This document shows, piece after piece, positions 12,501-24,200 of a stretch of 64,000 nt of DNA. Position 1 is the stretch's first letter. Each line of letters opens with the position of its first letter. The position numbers and the translations under genes were made by a program. The stretch spans positions 1 to 64,000 of the forward strand of contig JAQSEB010000160.1 of assembly GCA_030063045.1 (NCBI GenBank), given 5' to 3'. This stretch comes from Pratylenchus scribneri (taxonomy: Eukaryota > Nematoda > Chromadorea > Rhabditida > Pratylenchidae). The notes below the pieces were generated by a model, which made no database searches, had not been told where the DNA came from, and saw nothing but the letters and a program-made list of their open reading frames with translations.

Positions 12501-14892
12501 CTACCCTACCTACCTAACCCTAACCCCTAGCCCTAACCCTAGACCCTAGCCCATACCTAAGCTCTATGCGGATACCCTGGCGATAGGCGGACATCCTGGC
12601 GCTCACTGAAATTTTTTCTAATCATTTTTTCTCTCAATCAGCCAATATCTATTGGCTTCAATTTTTCCTTAGTTTTTCTAAAATTCTTAGTTTTTCTATT
12701 TTTTATTCATTCCCCCAAGGGCCCTAGAAACCCTATACCTAAGCCCCTACTAATTTTTCTCTTCTAATAATACAGTATCCTCTCTCTCTTTCTAATCACT
12801 CTTACCTGTCTATTCGCCTCCTTTCTTTTCTAAATTTCTTAGTTTTCTCTAACTTTCTTAGTCAATTCTAACTTTTTTTCTTAGTTTTTTTCTTCGTCTA
12901 TTTTTCTATTTTTAGATTATTTCATTAGTTTTTCAGCCTCTGCCTTCCAGGCATATTTTTTTCGATTTTTTTTCTCGGCCGTTTTTTCCTAAAAAGAATT
13001 TTTCAAAACTCGGCCAGGCCTTTAGGCCGGCCGAGGCGAATTTTTTTTGGAATTTTTCTTTTTTCATTTTGAAAATCGCCTCCGGCGAGGCCTGTTTTTC
13101 ACTGATTTTTCCTCGTTTTTCGGAATTTTTCCCGGAATTTTTGGGATTTTTCATGTTTTTTCGATTTTTTTTTTGTTTTTTGAAATTTTTTCCCCTACCC
13201 TACCTACCTAACCCTAACCCCTAGCCCTAACCCTAGACCCTAGCCCATACCTAAGCTCTATGCGGATACCCTGGCGATAGGCGGACATCCTGGCGCTCAC
13301 TGAAATTTTTTCTAATCATTTTTTCTCTCAATCAGCCAATATCTATTGGCTTCAATTTTTCCTTAGTTTTTCTAAAATTCTTAGTTTTTCTATTTTTTAT
13401 TCATTCCCCCAAGGGCCCTAGAAACCCTATACCTAAGCCCCTACTAATTTTTCTCTTCTAATAATACAGTATCCTCTCTCTCTTTCTAATCACTCTTACC
13501 TGTCTATTCGCCTCCTTTCTTTTCTAAATTTCTTAGTTTTCTCTAACTTTCTTAGTCAATTCTAACTTTTTTTCTTAGTTTTTTTCTTCGTCTATTTTTC
13601 TATTTTTAGATTATTTCATTAGTTTTTCAGCCTCTGCCTTCCAGGCATATTTTTTTCGATTTTTTTTCTCGGCCGTTTTTTCCTAAAAAGAATTTTTCAA
13701 AACTCGGCCAGGCCTTTAGGCCGGCCGAGGCGAATTTTTTTTGGAATTTTTCTTTTTTCATTTTGAAAATCGCCTCCGGCGAGGCCTGTTTTTCACTGAT
13801 TTTTCCTCGTTTTTCGGAATTTTTCCCGGAATTTTTGGGATTTTTCATGTTTTTTCGATTTTTTTTTTTGTTTTTTGAAATTTTTTCCCCTACCCTACCT
13901 ACCTAACCCTAACCCCTAGCCCTAACCCTAGACCCTAGCCCATACCTAAGCTCTATGCGGATACCCTGGCGATAGGCGGACATCCTGGCGCTCACTGAAA
14001 TTTTTTCTAATCATTTTTTCTCTCAATCAGCCAATATCTATTGGCTTCAATTTTTCCTTAGTTTTTCTAAAATTCTTAGTTTTTCTATTTTTTATTCATT
14101 CCCCCAAGGGCCCTAGAAACCCTATACCTAAGCCCCTACTAATTTTTCTCTTCTAATAATACAGTATCCTCTCTCTCTTTCTAATCACTCTTACCTGTCT
14201 ATTCGCCTCCTTTCTTTTCTAAATTTCTTAGTTTTCTCTAACTTTCTTAGTCAATTCTAACTTTTTTTCTTAGTTTTTTTCTTCGTCTATTTTTCTATTT
14301 TTAGATTATTTCATTAGTTTTTCAGCCTCTGCCTTCCAGGCATATTTTTTTCGATTTTTTTTCTCGGCCGTTTTTTCCTAAAAAGAATTTTTCAAAACTC
14401 GGCCAGGCCTTTAGGCCGGCCGAGGCGAATTTTTTTTGGAATTTTTCTTTTTTCATTTTGAAAATCGCCTCCGGCGAGGCCTGTTTTTCACTGATTTTTC
14501 CTCGTTTTTCGGAATTTTTCCCGGAATTTTTGGGATTTTTCATGTTTTTTCGATTTTTTTTTTTGTTTTTTGAAATTTTTTCCCCTACCCTACCTACCTA
14601 ACCCTAACCCCTAGCCCTAACCCTAGACCCTAGCCCATACCTAAGCTCTATGCGGATACCCTGGCGATAGGCGGACATCCTGGCGCTCACTGAAATTTTT
14701 TCTAATCATTTTTTCTCTCAATCAGCCAATATCTATTGGCTTCAATTTTTCCTTAGTTTTTCTAAAATTCTTAGTTTTTCTATTTTTTATTCATTCCCCC
14801 AAGGGCCCTAGAAACCCTATACCTAAGCCCCTACTAATTTTTCTCTTCTAATAATACAGTATCCTCTCTCTCTTTCTAATCACACTTACCTG

Positions 14893-15560
14893 CTGTCTTT
14901 CTTAGTTTTTTCTTAGTCAACAGCTATTATCTCATTTTTATTCTTCTTTAACAGCCTCTATCTAATCGCTTTCTTTTTATTAGTTAATCAAAATTTCTTA
15001 GTTTTTTCTTATCTTACTTTCTTAGTCTATTAATCTCGATTATTACTCTCATCGTCTTTTGATTTTGATTCTACATTAATGTAAGCTCTTTCCTTTCATA
15101 ATTTCCTTTCTCATTATTCCTTTCATAAATCTCTCAACTTTCTCATATATTAATTAATTCTTCATAACCTACCCTATCCATTCTTCAACCTTTTTTTTCG
15201 CTCATCAATATATTACACTTCTCCATTTATCCCCTCAATTACACATCATTTATTCATTTCATCAACCAATACCTAAGTTCCTAGCTGATACCCAGTCGAT
15301 TGCCGGTACCTAAGGTCTTATTTGAGACCCTAGGGCCCTTAATACCCTACCTATTCGCCTCTTATTTTCTACAGTAATCTTTCTAATTAGGTATATAATA
15401 TTTTCTTACTCTTTTTTCTTCCTCCTCTTCTTCTTCTTAACAGCCATTATCTATTTGCTTAGTTTTTTCTTAGTCTAACTTTCTTAGTCTCTTTCTAATC
15501 TCGATTTTTTTTCCTTTTTCCAATTTTCATTAAAAACAATTCGATTGAATCAGCAATGGA
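14893..15560. repeat. Decayed relatives of the satellite unit
   Basis: Past the last clean unit the sequence still carries recognisable words of it in order: CTTAGTTTTTTCTTAGTC-like tracts, then at 15270-15360 a passage with ACCTAAG, GATACCC, GGGCCCT and CCTACCTATTCGCCTC, matching the GGATACCC/GGGCCCTAG/CTATTCGCCTCC parts of the unit. This looks like an older, diverged margin of the array. Confidence 0.7.
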
Positions 15561-17477
15561 TTTAAATGAATTTTTAAATATTTTTTATTTCCTATTCTTT
15601 TGTTTTTCACTATATCTAAAGCTCTTAAAACCTTGTATTGTTTTTCATTTTCTATTTATTATATTTGGCGTAAATTTCAATTTTGGACATTATTTTTTTT
15701 CCTCTTTCTTTCCTTACCAACTTTAAACTATATAATTTTCTCCAATCTTCTTTTTCATTTGTATGTTCGAATTTTTAATTATTTAATTTTTCATCTAATT
15801 CCACCTATTTATACTTCACTTTTTAATGCTAATTATTCTACACAGTTTAGATGAATTCTAAGTTCTGGTTTTATATTTTTGATTTTTTGTCCATAACTCT
15901 CTAAATTTTAAGCCATTCATTTTTTTTCTACATTAATTGATACATGATTCATTTTTTAGAAATGTTGATAAAATTTTTAAAAAAATAATTAGATTTTATT
16001 TAGATAAGACATTCTCTTATATTCAATAGATAATTACAAATTTTTGAGTATCGTCTTCTTTTTTATGGATAGCATTTGAATTTTTTTCTCACCCTAATTT
16101 TTGGCCCGAATATGCTACACTCCAACTTTTTAAATGATAAATAATCAACTTTTGCTTAGAAAATTTTTAATAAATCAAGATCGAGAACACATAGTCCATT
16201 ATCAAGGAAAATAATTCAAAGAAATTTGAGGCGATTTATACAGATTCATTTGAAAAAAGTTAAACAACATATTTTAATTTTGTCTCTAGCTATTTAATTT
16301 TTATTTTAGATGTCAAATTGTTTGTTTGCAATTTACAATCTTCGCCATTTTTAAAACAATTTTCTAATTTCAACTTTCAATCTCAGGCGAATACTTTCTG
16401 TAAATAAAATTCTTCAATTTTATTATTTTTCCTTTTGTCTAATAAGGACTAACTTCCTCGTCTGCTGAAACAACGTGTAACCCTATTACTATATCATTTT
16501 TCCAAATTCCAAAAATAAACAATGATTCTGTTTTCTGTGAAACATCTGTCACTGATTTTTATAAATTTATCATCAAAATTATTGGTCTGAATTGTTGCTT
16601 TAAGAATTAAACTTGTAAATAAAAAAGAAATTAGGAGATGAATTTATTCATGATTTATTTAAAAATTCTCTTCTAAAGTTGATAATCGAGGCATTCTTCG
16701 AATTTCTTAACCCTCAGAAATGTATTCTCGGTTTTAAAAACAGTTAACATATCCGCCCCATAATATTGTTTAAATTATATTTCATTATGCAATATATTTA
16801 TCTTTATGGCTAATATTTGTATGAGATATTGAAAATCAAAAGCACATGTATGACTAGTGGAAAAGCATTTTTGAAAGCATCTTTTAGAAATTAACAAAGA
16901 AATGTTTGCAATATAAAAATTTTGAAAAAAATCTACTATAATTCTTGTAATTCAGCGCATATTTCCAGTCCGTTTTCATTCATTATTAATACGTTGATTT
17001 TATGCCTGAAAGAATTGAATAAGAAGTGTCTGAATAGACGTCGTAGTAAAATGACCTAAATTTGGGAAAAGGGGACAAGGACAAATATTTTGAATGGGGA
17101 TTTGTGCCTTGGGTTTGGTTATTTTTTAAAATAATAATGTTTGTGAAAACATAAAAATCTAATTTTTCTAAATATTTTGTGATTATTGGATAGACATGGG
17201 TAAATTCAAGGTGATTTCGAGAGTGAATATTATGATAAATTTTCAAAAATGTGTAACAATTGTGTGAAAATTGGAAAACAATTTCTCATTGTGAAATTTG
17301 TGACTTTTATGTTGTGTGAAATGTGTTAATATTTTAATGAATTATGTGCTTTGATTAGGAATAGGAATTTAATTGAAATGGCGGTTCGTCAACAATTATG
17401 TATTTGTATTTGTATAAATATCTAATTTTCGTCGATGTTATCCCGTTCATTAAATCCATCGGCTTCTGTCGACATTT
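15561..17477. other. AT-rich stretch without a recognisable gene
   Basis: Short ORFs exist on both strands (15600-15854 +, 16986-17246 -) but they are Phe/Ile/Tyr/Leu-rich, have no domain I recognise and lack plausible splice partners. I see no repeat structure here. Confidence 0.6.
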
Positions 17478-17914
17478 TCACCTACTTTGAACGCTCAATG
17501 TTGCTTGTGACTGCGCTGCTCCATGCTGATTTCGAATTTGGCACATGTAGGTACCGGCATTGGAGGGTGTCGCTTTTTTGATCTCCAATGAAACCCGATT
17601 GTCCTCTTGGGTTATCTGTAAAATGTTTTTTTTTATTTACGAACAGAAATTAATTCATTATATTTATTATATGAAATAAAATTGATTGTTTTATAAATTA
17701 AAAATCGGACCAAATTATAGCCGCCTGGAACCACTTGTTTACCATTACAAAGCCATTGTACGGTAGGCAATGGATCCCCATCAATTACGGTAACAAATTT
17801 CACATTTTCACCTGTTTAATAAATATAAATATAGACTTTTATTAATTAAAATGCCAAGAAATATTACCTTGTCTCGCATTAATTGCATTCAGTGGTGAAA
17901 GAAGATAATAATGA
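17478..17914 (-). CDS. Immunoglobulin I-set domain gene, 3' exons (partial)
   Basis: Three minus-strand exons join in phase. One ends at 17868 (5' edge uncertain, tentatively 17914) and encodes ...LNAINARQ; the next is 17711-17811 (GENVKFVTVIDGDPLPTVQW...); the last is 17478-17615 (ITQEDNRVSLEI...NAGTYMCQIRNQHGAAQ...), ending at an in-frame TGA. The pattern E.V.F.....G.P.P.V.W....  L.I..A...NAG.Y.C...N..G is an I-set Ig fold as found in titin/twitchin/UNC-89-type muscle proteins and in cell-adhesion proteins. The B-strand cysteine is replaced (FVTV), leaving only the F-strand cysteine. A donor-like AG|GTGAAA at 17481 means another exon could follow. I saw no further Ig domains upstream, so this may be a small gene, a fragment, or the tail of a longer one. 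Confidence 0.7.
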
Positions 17915-18318
17915 CAGCTTAAATGAATAAGTTTTAAGTAAACAATATTAACGGCAATGAAAGAAGGAATTTGACAAGCAAAATTATTCAAAAAATTTGG
18001 TAAAAAATGTATATTTGCTTCAAATTATATGAAAATTTTTTAAAATATTCGAAACTCATTCGGAAAGGATTTTCCCTGACTAAATGATAAATTACAAAAG
18101 ACAGGGTGTATATATAATATTATTAATCATTGCTTGTTCTTTGATTCAATCATCATATTTAGAAATTTTTATATATTATAATTTCTTAGATCATTTTATC
18201 ATTATCTTTTTTAATGAATTTTTTATTAAAATTAGACATTGACATAAAAATATACAATTTGTAAGGTGTACATGAATTGAGAACAAAATATTTATTTAAT
18301 GCATGTGAAAAATAGTGT

Positions 18319-18522
18319 GCGGCCCGAGACGAGATCTCGCCGAGATATCCCGAGATATCGGACCGAGATTTTCCCGAGATCTCGGTCTCGGTATCGTCTC
18401 GGTCATTTTTTGAAAAAACCGAGATAAACCGAGACCGAGATTTTCCCGAGATATCGGTCTCGGTCTCGTCTCGGTCGATCTTCAATCTCGGCGAGATATC
18501 CCGAGATACCGAGATTTTCAAA
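18319..18522. repeat. hAT left subterminal repeat cluster
   Basis: Dense CCGAGATATC, CCGAGATCTCGG and GGTCTCGGTATCGTCTCGG words in both orientations, including a passage around CGGTCATTTTTTGAAAAAACC that recurs at the right end. Subterminal short repeats are typical transposase-binding regions of hAT elements. The ORF on the minus strand here (18186-18521) is only a reading of these repeats. Confidence 0.85.
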
Positions 18523-18689
18523 ACATGCTTTTTTTTTTATTTTAAAATTGGCATTATGAAAATAAAAAATATTAAAATTGTTTTAATTTTAATAATGTAT
18601 AATGATTAATGAATTATTTTATTTTTATTATTTATCGAATACTTACATTTCTATATACATTTCAATTGAATTAATATATTTTAGAAAAA

Positions 18690-20810
18690 ATGAGTAGTTT
18701 ATATTGGAATATTGGTCTTTATAAAAAAATTTCGAAAGATGAAGCTGAATGCAATGAATGCAAATCGAAGATAAAAACAAAAGATTTTAATACAACTGGA
18801 TTAAAAACACATACAAAGCAACATCCAGAATATTTGGCTAAATATGAACAATTAAAGCAACAGAAAAATGAAGCAGCTGGCACTTCAATGGATAAATTTG
18901 TCAAAATTAACGGATCAGGTTAATTTTTATAAAAATAAAATAATTAATGTTTTAATTTTCGACAATTTAACCGCATTGGACAAGCGAGTTATTCATTATA
19001 TTGCATGCACCAATACTTCATTTCGTTCGATCAATCATCCAACATTCCATTCACTTTTTTGGACCAACAATTCAATGCAAAAGCTAAAAGACGAAAAACA
19101 TTTCAGAGAGTGGGCATTTCCGCGTGTTTATCTGGCCGTAAAAAATTGCATTCAAGCTCAGTTGGATCAAGCAGAATATTTAAATTTCACATCTGATATC
19201 TGGTCATCCAAAACGACCAAACATTCCTTCATAAGGTTTAATTAATTTTTTAATAATTTTAATTGAAAAAATAAAGTTTGACTGCTCATTGGATTACAAA
19301 AAATTGGGAAAGGAAGAATTTTATGCTTAGTATGAAGCATTTCGAAGGTACTCATGATGCGACCAATGTGAACAGAATTTTCAATGAGATGTTAACTGAA
19401 TGGGCGATTCCAGTTGATAAGTGCAATGTCACTCTTCGGGATCATGCTAGCAACATGATTAAAGTATTTGATTTATTATTAATTAATTAAAGCATGATAT
19501 TTATATTTAAAGGCATTTGAAGGCAATTTTGATCATGCTGATTGTGGTGCGCACAAACTCAATTTGTGTGTTGAAAAATTATTCACTGAGGAAAATGCGG
19601 AAATATTGACCAAATGCCGATCAATTGTGGGGCATTTTTCTCATTCAAATTTGGCTGTTGAACGATTGAAAGCATGTCGAGAAATGCTGGATTTGCCCGA
19701 TCATAATTTGATTCAAGTTTATTTTTATTATTTAATAAATTATATAAAATTCTATAAAAGGATGTGAAAACCAGATGGAATTCCACCCTTGCCATGATAA
19801 GCCGAATAATTGAACAAAAACAAGCAATTGATATGTATCAAGCCCTTCATAATAAAAATTTGGCAACATTGAGTGACTTTGAATTTCAAACACTCGGAAA
19901 TTTGGCGGAATTATTGAGTCCAATTGAACAGGCTTCAAGGAAATTTAGTGAAGAAATTTGCCCATTGTCAACCCAAATTGCTATTTCAAATATGCTGATC
20001 AGCGAAATTGAACAGCAGGTTTATAAAATAATTAATTAAAAAATTGATATGGAAATTCAGAAATTGCCAAATGTTGAGCAAGAGCGGATTAAATTATTGA
20101 AGCAATTAAGAGAACGTTTTTCCGGTCAAGAGCAAAATCGGTCTAAAATTTTCCAGTTTTTTTTTTAAATTTTTCTTTTCATTTAGAGTATTCAATTGGC
20201 CATTATTTGGACCCAAGATTCAAAGATCAATTTGTTTCGAATCGTATTGAATTTGTATCAAATGTTGAATCGTGGATTATGGCGGAAATTGGTACAAATG
20301 AAAATAAAAATACAAATGAAATTAATGAATTGATTATAGAAGGAAATGAAAAAGGTGCTATTTTATTATAATTAATAAATTAAATTTTATACTGTAGAAA
20401 CAGAAGAGCCGCCAATTAAAAAACAAAAGTTGGATTTCTTCGCTGCTCGTTCAAAGAAGTACAATTCGCGTCACAAAATTCCATCAAATCCAGCAAGTCC
20501 GACATCTTCACAAGAAAATGAACAACAACCAAATGAACTCGATTTGGAACTGACATTTTACCGAAAATTAGCATTACAAAATTTGGATGATCCGCTGGAA
20601 TTTTGGGAAAAACATGCAAAAGAATTTCCAATTTTGTGCCCAATTGTGCGCCGTCATTTATCCATTCCCGCAACTTCAGTGCCCAGCGAAGAAACTTTTT
20701 CGGTTGCCAATGATGTTTTTGATTATCGCCGGTCAAGATTGAATCCGGATACAGCCGAAAAACTTGTATTTTTAAATAAGACACTGCCAATAATTAATTA
20801 CAAATATTGA
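18690..20810 (+). CDS. hAT transposase (BED finger, RNase H-like core, C-terminal dimerisation domain)
   Basis: Exons 18690-18918, 18962-19235, 19277-19463, 19513-19716, 19761-20018, 20061-20124, 20187-20354 and 20398-20810 join in phase to 598 residues. Order: N-terminal BED-type finger (C21, C24, H41, H45); hAT core with TSDIW (D155, candidate first catalytic Asp), [20 protein letters not shown] and [16 protein letters not shown]-terminal hAT dimerisation domain with [27 protein letters not shown], and KLVFLNK. A TTTTAG acceptor 5 nt before the ATG could be a trans-splice site. Introns are 41-62 nt with GT-AG ends except the first (18919-18961), which ends CG; no AG lies between its donor and the conserved [11 protein letters not shown] junction. 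Unless that site splices, the protein would be truncated after exon 1. Otherwise no stop or frameshift is seen. Confidence 0.93.
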
Positions 20811-20996
20811 AATTTTATGAAATTAATTTATTTGAACAATTTTTTGCATTGTTATTTTATTTCCTCTTTATTTATTATTTTTGGAATATTATTTGAGTTG
20901 AAACAAGATTATTGCTTTATTTTATTTTCGTTTTTTTTAATAAAATGTATAAATTATAAATGAAATAATTTAGATTCTATTTTAAACAGTTTTAAA

Positions 20997-21176
20997 AATT
21001 TTTTTTAAAAATCTCGGTATCTCGGCGAGATCTCGTTTTTTTCCGACCGAGATATCCCGAGACCGAGATATTACCGAGATATCGGTCTCGGTATCGTCTC
21101 GGTCATTTTTTGAAAAAACCGAGATATTCCGAGATCTCGTTTTCCCGAGATATCTCGGTCTCGGTCTCGGTAAAAC
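20997..21176. repeat. hAT right subterminal repeat cluster
   Basis: Counterpart of the left cluster, with the same CCGAGATATC/GGTCTCGGTATCGTCTCGG words and the same TTTTTTGAAAAAACCGAGAT passage. The minus-strand ORF 20982-21236 is a reading of this repeat, not a gene. Confidence 0.85.
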
Positions 21177-21205
21177 CCATTTGCCGCACACTAGTGAAAA
21201 ATTCA

Positions 21206-24200
21206 TCAAATCTGTGTGGTCTTTCCACTGCTCCATATTGTACCCAAATTATTCATTACTCCATCAGATAATTTTCGCATTCGATTATTGTGTACTGGAA
21301 CTGGAACTTCCGTATTTTTGGGCATTTCTCTGTCGCCCGTTCCTCCAGCATCTGTATCCTCTTCAAGAAGACGTTCTCCAACGGCATACATTGCACTGAC
21401 GGTTGAATGTTTATGTCGACGATGATTTTGGTGATCCTCCGACAAGTGTTTCGGTCTTAACAAAAGGCCAGAAAGTTTCCTTTTTGGGCTAGGAGCTGCC
21501 GATTGAGATTGACATTTTGTCAATTTGTTCCGCTCTTCTTAAAAAGAAAATCTTTATTTGGGAAAATCTTGAAATTACCAATAATGACAAGTAATAAAAC
21601 ATTTTCAAATATTTTAATTCATTGCCATAAATAATGGCCATTCTTCTATTTATTTTATTAGGATTTATTTTTAATAATTTATAATATTTGTCATCGTTTA
21701 CGAAAACCATTTTTGGTATAAAAAAAATTTCCTACATCTTTTTGATAGAAAAGCTGTTATGAGAAATGTTTTTTCAAGTAGGAAAGCAAATAAAACTCCC
21801 AAGCAAAAGCATGTATCAGCAGCAGAGGAATGACGAATTGATGGCGACAATAATCGAATGCGGTGGAAAAACGGAAGAAAGAAAGATGAAAGAAAATTTT
21901 GGGGATTTTAATGGCCATATTGGCCGATGGTCCATCCATTTCCCTCCCCTTCATTGGAAATAGGAAACGAATCATCTTTCCATCATAAAAATTCTTATGG
22001 GAAGAAAGAATCAAATAAATCCTTAAAATTTTTTATACAATTTTATTTTCCCGAAACAATTTGCTGTAGATATCAGCAACAGAAGCAGCAAGCGAAACAT
22101 CATAAAAATGCTTATGGGAAGAAAGAATAAAATAAATCCTTAAAATTTTTTATACAATTTTATTTTCCCGAAACAATTTGATGCGGATATCAGCAACAGA
22201 AGCAGCAAGCGAATCATGTTACATACAAGTGAGTTATTCTGTGATTATTCTTGTGGGTATCATTTTCAATATTTAAAAAAAAACACACTAATTAAAGTAA
22301 TTCTTAACAATTTCTCTGTGATCCATATGTATTTATATGTCCATAGATTTGATCATAACGACACTATTCAGTCCTGTGATTGTTTTTTGTGATTAACTTT
22401 TGACTTACAAAATTGCATAATACATTTCCCACCATCAATCACCTCCTTTGCTTTCATTTTTCTCGTATGAATAAATCCTTATCAGCTTTGGTCGATCAAC
22501 CACTTAATGGCTGTCAATCGAAAAGGATAAAGTCGTTTGTTGACAGCCGAGTAAAATAAAACATACAGCGTACAGCCAACTATCCATTTTCCTGGGCCAA
22601 TTGGTTTCCTTTCTATCAGTCCTTCCTATTCTTCCAGTTTCTGCGGTTTTTTCCAAAAGTAAGCAAATTCAATTTTTCCCAATATTCAAGCATCAAGCGT
22701 TTTCAGTTTTTATCTATTTGTTTTTCTTTCGAAAATCCTTTGCCTTATTTATCCCAAATATCATTAAAACACAACATATTACCATTCTTAACTTTCATGT
22801 CAAACAATAAAAAAATAAAGATATAATATACCTATATAGATATAAGATAAAGACCTAAAAATGGCAATGGGAATTTTAATTCATTAAGCAATGGCATGAT
22901 TTGATCATTGTCTCCTCATCGTTTAATATTTTCAAACATTCCATTTATTTTCAACCCAAGACATTATTTTTCATCTTTTTTTTATATTTAGAAACAGACC
23001 GAAAAAGAGGAAGAAATGAGTCACTTTTTTATATTAAAAATCTCAAAAAATAAATTCCGTAAAATTCCTGCCCATCTCCCTGTACCAGTAGGGGCCGCAT
23101 AATTTGCCTCAATTTTGATAGTTCTCGCCCCATCCTCTCCCCATTTTTAGTAAGGATAGATGCGCGGGAAATGGGTGAATAGGACGAAATTGATGGGAAC
23201 AGGAATTTAGCCTCAAATGGCATTGCTATTTCCTTTCTACAATTCCAGTTTTTCCTAATCACAGGCAGCTTTCATATTTTTTTCGCATTCGAGAGCTTTT
23301 ATCATATAAATTTTGCCATTTTTATTAGTCGGTATAATATTATTGTCAGCTTTCTATTCCATTTCTGAATAAATTGTTTATTTTTGATCATTTTCCCCAA
23401 CATTATGCAATTTCATTGGTCGCTTAAACCCATTCCAATCGCTATTCTCCTTTGTTTGACAAATCCTGTAAGAATGAGAGAAAGAATGTCCATCTAGGGG
23501 GCACACAATCACGACCTTTATATTCCCAAAAAAATCATTTCCCAAAGGCCAACAATTTTTGCTCAAAGCCTTTATGCCCTTGCAAATTAGGAATTATCTA
23601 TGGACTATGGCTTTTCCTTTCCCACCTTTAATTTAGATCTTTTGCTAATGTAAAAATATGATGGTGAGACGCGAAGAGATAATTTTTAAATATTAATTCG
23701 TGGAAACGGGAAACGCAATTAAACTCCTATTTTCAATAAGAAACCTAGTGTAAAACAAAGATTCCTCATTTTATTTCAATTTCGTATCCATTTCCATTAC
23801 TTCTAAAATATGGATTTTGTTCCGTGGAATACATAGAGAAATCTGAAGCGCTCACTTCCTGCCTCTATTCATTAATATTATCTGGATGGTTTATGAGCGG
23901 CGAAAATGTAGAAAATAATCGCGGCTAAAAGCAAAAATTTTATATAAATAGTAAATACCAAAATGAACATTGAACTATCAATGCTCAAGGAAATTTCCTA
24001 AATCTCTCCATTTTGTTCTAAAATAATCCTTATTTACCAAAAATAAATATTCCCTTCAAACAAGTATCATTTTTTACGGGGAGAAGTTCACAAAGACCAT
24101 TAATTATAATAATTGGGGAAAGATTATTGAAGATCTGTTATTTTGGCATGCTATATTCTTTCATCCTTATATAATTATCATTTTAATAATTTTAGTAAAA

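Larger units (their letters stand above)
1..14892. repeat. Composite telomere-like satellite, ~695-bp unit x about 21.4
   Basis: Units begin at 1, 696 and so on to 14593. Spacing is 694-696 bp and the units are almost identical; the differences I see are lengths of T runs near the unit end and one extra A near 5740. Each unit holds a degenerate CCCTAA/CCCTAG block (unit bases 1-45), a mixed segment with GGATACCCTGGCGATAGG, long TTAGTTTTTCT-type T-rich tracts, and GC-rich dyads. The last unit is partial and stops matching at about 14892. The C-rich strand runs 5'->3' from the window start, the orientation expected at a left chromosome end. A minus-strand 73-codon ORF recurs in every unit (for example 425-646) but is Lys-rich low-complexity sequence in a perfectly repeated DNA, so I do not call it a gene. 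Whether this is the telomere itself or subtelomeric is not decided by the sequence. Confidence 0.95.
18313..21193 (+). mobile_element. Full-length hAT DNA transposon (2881 bp)
   Basis: The element starts TAGTGTGCGGC and ends with its exact complement GCCGCACACTA. It is flanked by perfect 8-bp target duplications GTGAAAAA at 18305-18312 and 21194-21201; 8 bp is the hallmark duplication of the hAT superfamily. Both ends carry about 200 bp of subterminal CCGAGATATCGG-type repeats. The interior holds one plus-strand transposase gene of eight exons. Perfect duplications and an almost undamaged gene suggest recent insertion. It lies just past the 3' end of the potassium-channel reading frame on the opposite strand. 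Confidence 0.96.

Noticed and set aside
425..14543. 21 identical 73-residue ORFs on the minus strand
   Set aside because: The whole repeat unit is nearly identical, so ORF conservation gives no evidence of selection; the product is Lys/Gly/Phe-rich, a translation of T-rich repeat.
18186..18521. Minus-strand 111-residue ORF
   Set aside because: It is mainly a reading of hAT subterminal GGTCTCGG repeats (DRDETETDISG).
20416..20790. Minus-strand 124-residue ORF
   Set aside because: Antisense shadow of the transposase dimerisation exon.
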